Source: Cryptomeria japonica (lineage: Eukaryota > Streptophyta > Pinopsida > Cupressales > Cupressaceae). From it: 64,000 nucleotides of DNA. The notes below the pieces were generated by a model. That model saw nothing but the letters and a program-made list of their open reading frames with translations. It was not told the DNA's origin and made no database searches. The translations under genes and the position numbers were made by a program. Numbering within the stretch: the first letter of the stretch is position 1; each line of letters begins with the position of its first letter. Location: contig NC_081413.1 of NCBI RefSeq assembly GCF_030272615.1, positions 566,075,010-566,139,009 of the forward strand, read 5' to 3'. Positions 35,105-47,569 of this stretch are shown piece after piece.

Positions 35105-36282
35105 TTTTGGTGAACCCAACGTGAACATCCTTTCTGATTATTCATGATTAGATCTAAAAATTTGCTTCCTTAATTACATTTCCATGTTTGATCTTTTGCA
35201 AATTTTAGAGGTTGATTGCATAAAAACCCTAAATTTTCTTTTTGAAAATTGAACTTGCGAAATGTTTAATTGTTAATGCTTGTTTCAGATCTGCCCTTCT
35301 ATTGCAAATTGTCAATTCATATTTGTGCTTTAATTCTGAAAATTAAGTGGTTAAGTGTCAAAACCCTAATTTTTAAAACCTCCTTGATTCAACCTTTGGC
35401 TGATAATTTCACTGATCAAAACATCTCCAAATCAGCTGTAACTTTGGATTCCGCAATAAAATCATAATATCTGTCATCCCTGAAAATTTGGAAAAAGTTG
35501 CGAGGACTGTGTGCACCCTGAGTGCCATCGTCCCCGACATTTTTTCTGAAATTTCAGGAGTTAGATCTTACTGTATTTTTCTGCTAAAATCCAGAATTTT
35601 GGATGATTTGATCAATTCTAACACTTTCAAAATTAAAGTCAAAGTTGGTCTAGGGATTGCTTGGATTAAGGCTTTTAATCATTCAAAAATAGTTGAAATT
35701 GAAATTTTGTGTCAAAATTGTGTTCTTACTGTCTTAAATCTGAAAAGTGTGTTGGTATTCATTCAAAATTTCAGTGCTTTATTCAAATTTTTGCAATTTG
35801 TGACTTTTGAAATTAAGTGTTTAATTACATCAACTTTGATTTCCGCTTTCAAAATTGAATTTTGCATGAAATTGAGTCAACCTTTAAAATTCAAAACTTG
35901 CATTGCTCTTAGTATTCCCTCTAAAATCATAAAATTCAAAATTTCAGTTTCCCTCTCTTTTTCAAAATTCAAATTTTGCATTTTTCAACAATCTTGGTAG
36001 GGTTCAATTTTGAAATTGCAACTTTAATTTGGCCTATCTAAAGATTGTAAAATCACTCAATTTTTTCAGATTAGCTTTAAAATCATCATAACTTTCATCC
36101 CTGCAAATTTCAAAAAAAGTTGCGAGGACCGTGTGCACTCCGAGCGCCACGGTCCCTGACATTTTTTCTGAAATTTCGGGAGATTGTCGTGATTACATTT
36201 AACAGCTTAAATCTAGGAGATTGGATGATTTTATTGAAATTTGCTACCTCTAAATTCAAAATCTTCTCTCCTTCTCTAGTGC
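35105..36282 (+). other. Long 5' leader of element E
   Basis: About 1.18 kb between LTR and ORF. It holds two copies of a block of about 110 bp (35,460-35,570 and 36,075-36,190), each with ctgtcatccctg or a variant followed by gcgaggaccgtgtgcac or a variant and gacattttttctgaaatttc. The second half of the block resembles a motif in the LTR. Short open frames are present (for example 35,488-36,000) but low in complexity; I do not call them genes. Confidence 0.6.
35108..35126 (+). promoter_or_regulatory. Candidate primer binding site of element E
   Basis: The string tggtgaacccaacgtgaac lies three bases inside the 5' LTR. The position and the leading tgg fit a primer site. I cannot name the tRNA. 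Confidence 0.65.
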
Positions 36283-39200
36283 ATGAGTTTTACAACAATA
36301 AGCCCTACTTACACTATTCCCGTTAGACGAAGCCTTAGAATTAAGTCTTTCCAAGGTTTAATTACTGAGGAGATGGAACCTAATTTGAATAGCCTTTTTA
36401 ACGAGGACATGGGTAATTCCTCTAATCCTCCTAATGCTGAAGAAGCTCTCCATGAGGTTTCTGTAGAACAACTTTCGAAATTGGATAACCAATTTGATGA
36501 TTTTTGACAATGGATGTCTCAAGAATACCCCAATAGTCAAGCTCTTCCTTTAATTGAGGGTCTAAAACATATGCTTCAAAGTGATAAGAATGGAATTGAT
36601 ATTTTGCATGGTATTGCACACATTGTGGATTCGAATGTGATGCCTATGAAGAGTTGTGCTGAAACTTTAGGTTATACACAACCTCCCACTCAAGTTAATC
36701 ATTCTATTCCTTTGATAACTTCTATTGCTAGCATACCTACCTTTACATCAAACATAATGACTACTTCTATACAAGACATTCCGCCTATGATTACTAGTCA
36801 TGGGGGCAATCCTTCCTCTTCAATTAACCCTCTGCCTTCATTCAATCCAACTTCTTCATTCATTCCTTCAATGAGTGTTCCTATTACATCTCCACAAATG
36901 AACATGACGTAAGGGGGAAATTCATTCAACCATTCCATTCCTCCTTGTAGTGTTCCTCCTTTCCAATCATCTCCTATGACTAACTATCATAGTGTCCCGC
37001 CACCTTACTCCCAATCAATACCTTCTTTCAATAACATAATACCTCCATCACAATCTAACACGTCTAATATGAATTCTTCAACTGAAGCGACCATGAACAA
37101 TCTTGAACAAACTGTCTCTTCTTTACAGCAACAAATTGCCTCTATGAATCAATCTAAATTTAGTATGCCCACATTTGATGTTGCGAGCCCACTTTCTCTT
37201 GACATTGTTCGAGCTATTCCCCCTAAACATGTTGAAATCCCACATTTGGAGCTTTATAATGGTAAAGGTGATCCTTTAACACATGTTAAGACTTTTCAAA
37301 CAATATGTACCGATTTTGCTTATGACCAAAGGTTGCTTGCAAAACTGTTTACTAGGACATTAAGAGATAAAGCCCTACAATGGTATTGCTTGTTGCCTTC
37401 TTATTCTATTACTTCTTTCGAACAACTTGCAAATGCTTGTATTCAACAATTTCAAAACAATATAAGTCCTAAAGTTACTTTGATTGATTTAATGCATTGT
37501 AAACAAGGTGTTAAAGAAAAAGTGACTGATTTCATTGGTAGATATAAGCATTTGTATGCTCAAATTTCTTTTCGGGTGCCTGACAATGATATTCAAAGAA
37601 TCTTTATCTCTAATTTACAAAAAGATATTAGAGAAAAACTCCTATTTTCTGAGTTTACTTCTTTCCAACAGTTGTGTGCAACTCTTCACAATTATCAACT
37701 GACTGTGAGTCAAATGGAACAATCACATCCTATGGCTCCGAGTGATAAGGGTGATAGTAGTCAAAAACCATTTGGGAAGTTTAAACCAAACAGAGAATCC
37801 ATCAAATTCAATGAAAACATCATCAACAACAATGTGAATGCAGCATCAGGTGTGCCTCCTATTTCTAAGTTTTTCGAGAAAGAAAGAAAGTTTACTCCTT
37901 TGAATGAATCATTGCATAGTATTTTGAATAAGTTATTGGAACAAAATGTGCTTACACTTCCTCCTATAAGGCAAATAGATCCTACAAAGATTAATTCACC
38001 TTATTTTGATAACAAATCTTTTTGTCAATTTCATCGTCAACCTGGGCATGATACTGAAAAATGTTTTGCTTTAAAGGGTAAAATTCAAGATTTGATTGAT
38101 AATAATACTATCTCTGTTTCAGGAGTGAATGATAAAGGCAACACATCTGTAGCTCCTCCTAATCAAAATCTTTGGATTTTTACTGATCCATTACCTTCTC
38201 ATAGCTCTAATGCAATTGAGGCTAATGATTCTTCTTTCTCATCTGATGGTCTTGTGTCTATGACTCCGAATGTGATTAACTTTGTAGAGCAGCAAGAAAA
38301 CCCTAAAGAACCTTCCATCACATTTGATTCTAGTGAAACTATCAGGGCACCTGATGGTCCTTTATACATAGTTGCAAAAGTCAAGAATACACCTTGTCGT
38401 GGAGTGCTTATTGATCCTTCGTTCATGGTTAATGTTATTACTGAAGAATTTCTTTTTACTTTGCAATTGAATCAAGTGATCTATGACAAAATAGATGTGA
38501 TTGTGAAATTATTTGATGCATTTTCTTCTCCTGCAATTGGTTCTATTACATTACCTATTGAAGTCCATAACAAATCCCTTGATGTGAACTTTTCTATTAT
38601 TCCATCGTCTGAACAATTTCGTGTGAAGCTAGGCTATCCTTGGCTATCTTCCATGAAAGCTATTGCTTCTCCTATTCATAAATGTTTGAAATTTCCCCAT
38701 AATGGTGAAGTTGTTACTATCAATCATAGTCTCTTTAAACCAGCTGAAAGAACTTCTAGCGTTCCTATTGATTGTTTTTGGCCTAAACAATTCCAATCTC
38801 TTCCTCCGCGAAGTGATCATCTTTTCAAATCTTATCAAAAGTGGAAAACAGATATGATCCTATCTCTAAGTGAACCTAGAACACCCAAACTTGATATTCC
38901 TATCATTCTTGAGAAGGAAGTTCTTCCTTTGAAAGATAAAACTAATGTCTTTCCTCAAGAAGATTCCCAACCCATTCCTATGGATGTGACTATGTCTATG
39001 TCTAATAAACTTTCTAAAAGTAGACCTATACCTCCTCGTCATGATGGACTTGGTCTCCTTCCTAAACCAAATATTCCTCCTTTATATGGAGCAGTTCCTC
39101 CTCCTTCCTCTTATGGAGAGAAGAGACCTTCCTCTTCTCCTATTATCTAGCCTAAGAAACCACAACCTAAACACCCAAGTGATAAGGATGAGAACATTCC

Positions 39201-39714
39201 TCCTCCTCAATCTTCTCCACTTCCTACTAAGACTAGATGAAATCATTCTACACGTGAACACCGACGAAAGCGTCGTCTTAGAGCTCAAGCAGCTACTTCT
39301 CAAACTTTGCAATCCCCAAAAACACCTTCAACAAGCATTATTCCATTTTCTCCAAAATCTCCTAAACATAAGATGCATGATGGTCTTGATCCTGTGCGAG
39401 TTAAAGATGCTATTTTTATAAATCTTGATGATGATATAGATGAAAATGTTATTCATGATGAAAATGTTACTTCTCTTGCTTCTAATAGTGAATATGAACT
39501 TGTTGATGTTGATAACCATTTATCTAACGAATTTTCTAAAGCACTTATCCTAGCTCCTAGACAAGAACAATGTGGCTTGGAACATGAACATAGCCCTTGT
39601 TTGGATCTTGTGATAGCTCCATCTGCTGTGTTGAATGTTCCTCCTCTAGCGTGTTCCCTACCTTCCCGAAACATTGATCAGCAAGATCGGGGGGTAGATG
39701 ACGTGCTAGACTAG
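36283..39714 (+). pseudogene. Gag-protease ORF of element E
   Basis: A single reading frame of 1,144 codons from ATG 36,283 to the stop at 39,712-39,714. It is broken by TGA (36,505), TAA (36,910), TAG (39,148) and TGA (39,238). Residues about 1-300 are Ser/Pro/Asn-rich. Residues about 305-480 form a retrotransposon Gag domain, with HLELYNGKGDPLTHVKTF, LRDKALQWYCLLP and FQNNISPKVTLIDLMHCKQG. A CX2H-type motif, FCQFHRQPGHDTEKC, lies near residue 585. Residues about 685-800 look like an aspartic protease, with RGVLIDPSFMVNVITEEFL and GYPWLSSMKAIAS. The usual D-S/T-G is D-P-S here, so activity is doubtful. The C-terminal part has a basic patch (REHRRKRRLRAQAA) and an acidic stretch. All four stops fit C-to-T changes. 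Lineage within gypsy (Tat or Athila side) is likely but not proven. Confidence 0.88.
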
Positions 39715-40455
39715 TTTCATTAGCATAGCAGATTCTCTCCTCCTCTCTTTTACTTCTTCTATGTGTTATTCTCATTCTTCTATTTGTTGTCCTTAGTGTT
39801 GTCTACTTGAGGACGATGCAAAGCATTGAGATCTCTTTTGGTCTCTCTCATGTTGACTCAAAAGACACATGTGTTCCCTTCTTCTAGGTGACCTTCCTTG
39901 ATTGGGGAATGAAGAACAATTATGCATACATACATATGATATACATGAATTATCATATAGCATACTGACCCCGAGGAAAGCGAATTCACCTCGTGCTTCG
40001 TGTTTTGTGTCTATTATCCTTGGGTTTATCTCACACTTGGGGGCTAAATCTTTGTGATAACGTGCTCCTTTCCCTTCTCATTTCTTATGTGTATCACTAC
40101 CTTAAAGAAATCACCCCCGTTGAGGCGTGTGCGATCGCTTTAACGTAGGGGGGCATACACCCCGTCTATCCCTTCAGGATACTTGAAAATTTCTTGGCAA
40201 ACTTAGCTTTGCCTTGAAAATTTTTGGTATTTTTCTTGCAAGACTCATAGTGAGGGAACCTTACTACTAACAGTCATGGTTCTCCCTCGTGATCTTTCCT
40301 TTTACTTTGTCAATCGAAGTCGTAAGATCCTTAGTCCACTGGGGGCTTGGTGTATCTTGCCTCCTTGACGTGGTGAAAGTCTTTCAATGTTGTTTCCTTG
40401 TACTTTACCGAAAGTATGAGCATATGCTTATACTCCTGCTAAAGTGGGGGTTAAA
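39715..40455 (+). other. 3' untranslated part and polypurine tract of element E
   Basis: No coding frame. The tract aaagtgggggttaaa (40,441-40,455) abuts the 3' LTR. Similar G-runs occur upstream: cttgggggctaaat (about 40,034-40,047), aggggggcat (about 40,147) and actgggggcttgg (about 40,339). They repeat the polypurine motif several times before the LTR. Confidence 0.75.
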
Positions 40456-41701
40456 TGTAGCGTCCTAAAATTGTGACACTTGCAATTTCGACCGCATTTG
40501 GGTCTTCACGATGGCGACGCAACACTGAACCTGAATGGAGACCCCGAAACTTGTCCATGACACCAAAAACTGCATTTTTCAGCACCCTGGCCTGATCCTC
40601 CTTGCACCCCATTGTCCTTGGAGGTGGGACTAGGGCGCCCAGCGCCCTGGTCCTTCAGGACTAGGGTACCCAGTGCCCTGGTCCCCCAGGACCATGGCGC
40701 CCAGCGCCCTGGTCCCTGGCCCTATTTTGGGCCCGGTCTCTTTTGGGGCCTCGGGTCTTTATGTTTGCAAATTGGAAAATAACCTTTCCTAGTCGGCCTA
40801 AGGTCGGAAAAATTAGTCTATCAACCCTAATTGACAAGTATATAAACTACATTTTCCTCTCTCATTTGAAAGATGGAAAAAAGGCGGAAGCGATTTTCAA
40901 ACATTAAAACATTCAAGCATTCAAGCATTCCTTCAAGCAATTGATCATTCTAAGTCTCCATTCAAGGCTAAGTGTTGCATTCAAGACAAGGATTCAACCA
41001 TTGAAGAGGAGATCACATATCACATACAACAACATCTACACCTTCGCATGTAAGAATACAAACATTCTTACAACAAGGTACTAGTACTTGTTTTACATTA
41101 CAATCATTTACATTTACAGCATTTCTCATTTCTTGGTTAATTCCGAAACCGGGGTTTGACCTAAGGGCAAACCCCTAATCCCTAACCCCCCAATCATCTT
41201 TTCTTTTCTATGTGTAGGTTGCAGGTATGTGGCTATAATTGAAGATCTGGAATCCTTGTGCAGAGTTGAACAGATCCCCCTTCGTTTCGCGGATTTTTCG
41301 GAGGACTGTGTGCACGCCGGGCGCCATTGTCCCCTCAACTTTCACTCAAATTTGCAGGACAGTGCCGTCTCGACATTTTACTACTAATTCCAGGTTCGCA
41401 GCTTCATCCTATATCCCTATCTCAGTTTATAAGTGAATCTTTCTCACTTTTCATGCATTCCTAGCTTAATCCTTCTATCTACATTCTTTACAAAAGAGGG
41501 TAGCCTTGCTGTCTTAACCCTTGAAACTCATTTAGAATCCAATCTTGCATTGTGTGGGATTGGATCTTGTGGGTTTCAACCCCTCTTTTGAATGTAAAGT
41601 CTCCCCTAAGTGAAAACCATCAACCCTAGTGATCCTCCTTCCCCTCTCCTCGGAGTGGTGGGGGGAACACTTAGGGTTCGCTCGCGATTTTCTGCTTTAC
41701 A
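40456..41701 (+). repeat. 3' LTR of element E
   Basis: 1,246 bp. It matches the 5' LTR, with most differences being C/T or G/A changes. The first 100 bp already show four, all transitions. Target duplication GATCT follows. Confidence 0.95.
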
Positions 41702-41706
41702 GATCT

Positions 41707-43728
41707 CTCGAAAAGAAGAGAAGAAATGTTAGAAAGTGAAAATATGATGAAAGAGAAGAATACTTAATTGATTAGAGATAAAGAGTTGAATGAATGATGT
41801 TGATACTAAACCAAGATGACTACAAGGACTGACAGAAGAAATGTTAGTAAGAGGAAACTAGATGGAGAAGTGTTAATGATGAAGAAAAATCTTGCTTTCA
41901 CAAATGCACAAAGAGTAGGTGAGAACCTTTATTTGATATGGCAAAATGGATGCAGCGCACCATGGCAAATGAAGGCCAAGGACAATAATGCGTTCCCTTT
42001 GCATAAGATAGACATGTCATAGACAAGGAATGTTCCAAGCATGCTAAGACATAATTGCCCCTGAATTTGATGAAATGCCCCGCAGACAGAAATCAAAACA
42101 ATGACAATCATGAGCCATCCCGGCCACTCTAAATCACTTGGTGACATCATCAAGGAACATAGGATCATGATCAAAGATAAATCAATAAATGATAAGACTT
42201 GCTAATTCCAACAAGTCAAACAAACATTTTGATCTTCATTGTCAAAAGTTGAAAGTGTTGATAGGACGATCATGTTGTCTGGTTTCAGGACATGGGGTAC
42301 CCCATCTAAGACAAGACACAGTCTGGTTTTGAGTATACCACACCCTATATAAGACCCATGATAATGTGACAAGGACAGATAATGTTGATGCTAATGTTCG
42401 ATTGATAAGACAATGTTGATCAGTTTGAATGCTTGGTTGAACAGTTCATCTGTGAATGCGTGATTTCATTAAAGCACAATGTTTGAAGCTAGTGTCATTG
42501 GAGGTATGCTTAGCGATCTGTCTATGCACAAAGGGATCATTTATTGACAAAATGCAAAATGCTTGTTTTTGGATTTGGAGTTTCTTCAGGGCATTAGTTT
42601 TTTTTTTTGGATTTTTTTAAGAACATTATTTGATTTTTTTGGATTTTTTCAAGACATTATTTGATTTTTAGGGATTTTTTCAGGACATTATTTGATTTTT
42701 ATGATTTTGCCCCCAATTTCTAGCAAGGTAAGGAATATGACAGGTGAATAAATAGGCTTTCTGAAATGTTGGTAGATAGAGGGAAGACAAAGGCCTTTTA
42801 TCATGGAGACAATACGGATGCAATTTTCAAGGGCTATTGCATGATGGGACAAGAGACTGGATATGACAATGTGAAGTAGTGACATGGCATGAGGGACATG
42901 TCAAGAGGTGTTTGAAACCATGTTTAAATTTTGCGTCCTTATGTCAGATCAAGATCAAGGAATGAAAAAGAGTGTATGGATAGTGATAAGATATGGATAG
43001 GATAAGCAAGACCAAGAATGGATAAGGGACATGGACTGAGGGTCAGGATAGGATACGAGATAGTGGCAAAAAGTTGCAATAAGATAGGGAATATGGATGA
43101 AAGGTTATAATAAGCAAATGGATAAATGACCAAAAGCTATGATGGACTGAAAGCTGCAAACAAGATGCATGATGCTCATGAAGATCATCAGCCTTGTCAA
43201 GATCAAAGGTGGAAAGGGAAAATGGACATGAGGGATGATAGGACAAGGAAGGGTAATAGGACATGAAGGAGTATGACATGGTATGATAGGATAATGAAGG
43301 GCAATAGGATATGAAGGAGTATGACATGGGTTCGATAGGATAATGGAACAATGAAGGACAAAAGGATATGATAGGATAAAACCTTCCCCCAAGTGTGGTG
43401 TGCAAGAAGTTCATAAATTACGCATTACGCCTGTTTGCTAGGTTTTTATCACGGTACTTGCCCAAAGTGCCTGTTTGCCAGGTTTTCACCAGTGGACGAA
43501 TTATTTTTGCTTTACTTTTTTTTCTTTTGTCTTTTTTTTTCACTTTTTTTTTGTATTTTGACTTTTTCAATAGAAGATGGACACATGATAGGGGATGGAA
43601 GAAGGACTCAAACATCTCTTTGTTTGGATAGTAGCCTTAAAAAAAAATGGACCATGAATTTTAAAAGTATGCTCAAAGACGTTAGTAGGATAAGGACATG
43701 GAAAATAAGATGAAACTAAGGCAAAGAT
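41707..43728 (-). other. 3' non-coding part of element F with short tandem repeats
   Basis: Internal DNA of F after E is passed. It contains four degenerate units of about 33 bp (42,594-42,710, ggattttttcaagacattatttgattttt type). It also contains about three units of 48-55 bp (43,222-43,378, word set gataggataatgaagg and ggatatgaaggagtatgaca). A duplicated tgcctgtttgccaggtttt pair lies at 43,430-43,490. No gene is seen. The open frames at 43,043-43,414 are shadows of the tandem repeat. Confidence 0.6.
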
Positions 43729-46700
43729 TTATGTAAAGGATTGGACCAAAGGGATCGAAGGATGGAAAATATGCATTGGATAATGGATAGGGTATTGGAA
43801 GAATTGGGCTTCACTGGATGGAAATGAAGGCAAGATCAACATTGGCACACACCTTAAGGGGTGATGGACTAATGGAGGAAAGTTGTATCTCAGATTGTGA
43901 GATTTGGATGGAGGAATAGCTTGGGATTTTGGGACATAAGGGCCCAAAATGGATGAAGAAGGTGATGAAGGAATAGACTTGGAAGGTTTGGATGGAGGAA
44001 TAGCAATTGTAGATGCCAATTTTGATGTTTCTTTAGGCTTTTGTGCTTCAAGGAGCTGCTTAGGGATCCACATGGTTTTTGATTTTTCATGCTTTTGTGG
44101 TTCCTTGGAGTGCATTGCCAACACAAGGGATTTAGGAACCCATATAGATTTTAACTTTTGTTTTTGATTTTGCTCAGTGGGCCTTTGTGGCCTTTTGGAT
44201 ATTTCTTTTTCTTTATAGATCATATGGTTCTTTGTTTTGACATGTCGATTATATTGGACATGTTGATCCTTGAATACATGTGGATTTTTAGACTTATGAC
44301 GTTTACACTTGGCATCCAAATTGCTTGGAGGGGGAAAGGAATGCATGGATGGATAGGAATGAAATGGAGTTCTTTTGGATTGATGAAATTTACTCAAGGA
44401 TGTATGCTTTTTCTGACCTTGCATAGAGGATGAAGGGATATAAGGACCTAAGATGGAAGGAAAGTATGATGGGGAAGGTGTATGTTTTGATTTTGATGGA
44501 GGGATACCAACATCTTGAGAGTGAGTTATGTAGACATGACCCTTAAGATCTTCTTTGATATGGAGGGGTTCTTTCTTATGGAGATCTACTCCTTTACCTT
44601 TATGAATATCTTGACTTGTAGGATACTCTTTTCTTTGGGAAGAAGACATGGGTCCATTATGAGGTGGATATGATATGAGAGAAATAATGAGATCTTGAAG
44701 TGGATCGGATTGCACCAAAGTGGAAGAACCCATTATGCATGTCGAGGGTTCATGAACATCTTGCACTGACATGTTAGAATCATGAAAGGGATTAGGATCA
44801 TGAGGGGGACTAGGATTATGTAGTGGACATGGTTCAATGACAGGCTCTTCAAGAGATGGAATGGGAGAAATAATGGGATCATCAAAAGAAATGTGATCTT
44901 GGAGTGTATATGGAGCATTAAGACAAGGAGATGGAGGAACAAAAGGATCTTATGGAGGATTTAAAGAAATAATTTGATCTTGACAAGGAGGAAGATCATT
45001 GGAATCCTCTTTAAAGGTGCTTTTCTCTTGACTTTTAATGGGATCATCGGAAAGGATGGAAGGGATATCTTGATCTTTCTTAGGAAGTGGAATGTCAATG
45101 GGATTTGAAAGGACATTTTTTTCATGAAATGGAAGGGGATCATTTGGGATTGGATGGACTGGGATATCTTGATCTTGCTTGGGGAATGGAGTGTCAATAG
45201 GACTTTGGATAGGATGGACAAGAATAGGGGAATCATCATGAGTGTCTGGGGAAATGGGATCTTGGTCAACAATTGGATGGGATGATAAGGTTTTAGGATC
45301 TTGATCTTGATTTTCTTTAGGACTCATTTCTTCATGCTCTAAATTATCCTCTTGACATGAGGTTGGACTTTGGATATGCATGGAGGATTCTGACAAGGAA
45401 TCAATGTTTTGGCATGAAGGAAATGCACTTTGAACATTTGTGATGGATTCTAGCAAGGAATCAATGCTTGAACATGAGGAAGAGGGACTTTGAATGGGGT
45501 CCTCTAAAATAGGTAATGGCAATAAAGTGCATGGTGGCATTGGTTCTTGTATTTCTGAAACATGACAAGGATGTGCATCATGAATTGGATTATCTTGGCA
45601 ATCAATTATGGATAGCCCTTGGATAATTTCATCCTTGGGTGTATTGTTTGATGAGGACAATATGGAAGGTTCTTGTGAAACTTCTAGAGGTGTAGGGATA
45701 GATGCCACTAGAGAGTCAATTTGTTTGTGGGGAGATGAGGCATTGCTAGACATAAGTGTATTATCTTGATCTTCTTCAAAGAACTCACTTGGTAGGTTCC
45801 TTAAGATCCTTGCAATAAAGCCACCTTTCTTTTGAGGTTTTGACATAGTTGTATCTGGAATTTGAACTTGTTTGGAAAGGAGTTGGTTCTGGTATGATGT
45901 CATGTTTTGATTTCGAACTAGATGTTGATCAAATTGGTTTGACATGTTCAAAATTTGGCTTGGTGTGTGCTGCAACCTTTGTATTTGAATGTTTGGTTGT
46001 GGTTGTTGACATTGATATGTTGCTTGAACTTGTTGATATTCCACCATTGGTTGAACTATTTGTGGACATTGTATAGTTGCTTGGACATATTGTTGAAATT
46101 GGACCATTGGTTGTGTTGGTTGTATATGTTGGACCATCGATTGTGTCTGTTGGAAATGTTGGAGTTGTTGAACAATTGGTTGTGATGGTTGAAAATCTTA
46201 TTGATAGTAAACACCTTCTTGTTCTTGATGTGGAGGCACATAATGTTGTTGTCTCTTTTCTTGAAATTGTTTCATCATCTCTATTTGTGAGAGGAGAGTT
46301 GGTATGTCTGATCATTCAATAAGAGATCTTACATCAATTGGCTCAATCTTTGGATTTTGACCTAGAAATTTTTGAAACATTTTGGACATTTGTGATCTAT
46401 TCTTCTCAATGTTTTTCACTTTTTGTTCCAATATCTCCTTTTCTTGAGCTAGTTTCTCCTCTAGTTTTTGTATTTGGAGACTTGTTTCATCATAAAAAGT
46501 TTGATCCAAGTTCTGAGACATGTAGAGATTGGATTGACATGATTTATTTCTCAATTGTGATGGCATGGCTTTGTAAGAAGGTTGAGACCTCATTTCAACA
46601 AACATGTCACTATGAAATGCAACTAATGGGATTGACAAATGTAACCTAAAAGGATGACAATGCAACTTAATGTTTTTGTTGTTTTTCAAGATTTTGACAA

Positions 46701-46770
46701 ACTTTTTGGAATGCAAACCTAAAGACTCAACCTTGGGAAGTTGAAATGAAGCCAAGACCTTAAAGGACAA
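43729..46770 (-). pseudogene. Long Gln/Pro/Ser-rich ORF of element F, unknown
   Basis: One minus-strand frame of 1,014 codons from ATG 46,770 to 43,729, interrupted only by TGA (about 46,312), TAA (about 46,200) and TAA (about 44,950). N-terminal part (46,312-46,770): heptad-rich helix with QIQKLEEKLAQEKEILEQKV. Then a Gln/Pro-rich stretch (about 45,900-46,300) of repeated QPMVQ and QQVQ words. Then an acidic, Ser/Pro/Asp-rich stretch (about 44,780-45,800). Then a basic part with two copies of a Trp motif, IWVPKSLVLA and MWIPKQLLEA (about 44,050-44,150), and ILGPYIPSSS and ILGPYVPKSQ. No protease, RT or integrase motif. It could be a highly diverged Gag-like protein, but I do not assign a function. 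Only three stops in 1,014 codons argue for past coding selection. Confidence 0.7.
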
Positions 46771-47569
46771 AGGACCAAATTACAATAGGACAAAATGACA
46801 ATGTTTCCCCTATATGCTTGGATACTAAGCTAGGTTTGACCAAATGACATTGATGACAAAAAGATAAAAGTTTGATAAGGTCTAGACTTCCTAACAATGA
46901 CTTAGGGTTTATCAAAGATTTGGATTACTCAAGTATGACAAAACCTAGTTTTGACACTAAATGCAAAGGGACAATTACTATGCAAATTACCCTAATATGA
47001 TATGATAATGACCTAAGCTTAATGAAGAGACCTAGGGTATGCAAATGTGACCTAATGTTATGAGGACAAAGATGCAAATGCAAATGTATGACAATGTCAA
47101 CCTAAGACAAAACCTAAGGTTGAATTATGAAATGGTATTACTCTAATGCAAGAGGACACATGCAAATGGATGACCCTTACTTATATGCAAAGGAGTATGA
47201 CCTAGGTGAAACCTAACCTTAGTACTTGACAATGACTTTGCAAAATGCAAACCTAGGATGAACCTAATGTTGGACATGCAATATGACACCTAAGTGAGGA
47301 CCTAATAATGACATGCAAGGGGACACCTAAATGAGAACCTAATAAGGACATGAAAATGGAAACCTAAATGAAATGGACCAAGTGGAATGCAAGAATGATG
47401 CTCTAAGCCCTAAGTATGGACAATGGAGGACCTAAATCTAAGTGACATGAATATTGAGACAAGATTTTGAAAAATGTTTGACAACCATGTTTGAAGGTGT
47501 TTTGAACTTTCTTGATTGAAATACTCTTGTGTTTAACCTTGTTTTGAAGGTGTTTTGAACTTTGTTGAA
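46771..47569 (-). other. 5' leader of element F, low-complexity
   Basis: Between the 5' LTR and the ORF. It is made of degenerate words such as gacctaa, aacctaatg and gacatgcaa repeated many times. No clear primer site beginning with TGG is visible next to the LTR; the adjoining minus-strand sequence is ttcaacaaagttcaaaacacc. Confidence 0.55.

Larger units (their letters stand above)
33845..41701 (+). mobile_element. LTR retrotransposon E, gypsy-like, Gag plus protease only, plus strand, nested in F
   Basis: Complete 7,857 bp element with LTRs at 33,845-35,104 and 40,456-41,701, TG...CA ends and the perfect target duplication GATCT (33,840-33,844 and 41,702-41,706). It has one long ORF with a retrotransposon Gag domain, a CCHC-like motif and a protease-like domain. 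No RT, RNase H or integrase is present, so it is non-autonomous. It lies 138 bp inside the left LTR of F and is younger than F. Confidence 0.95.

Noticed and set aside
35488-36000. 170-residue open frame in the leader of element E
   Set aside because: Low-complexity Phe/Lys/Ile composition, includes part of the leader repeat and has no motif; treated as non-coding leader.
43043-43414. Pro/Ser/His/Tyr-rich minus-strand frames in element F
   Set aside because: Created by the 48-55 bp tandem array; outside the long ORF and without motif.
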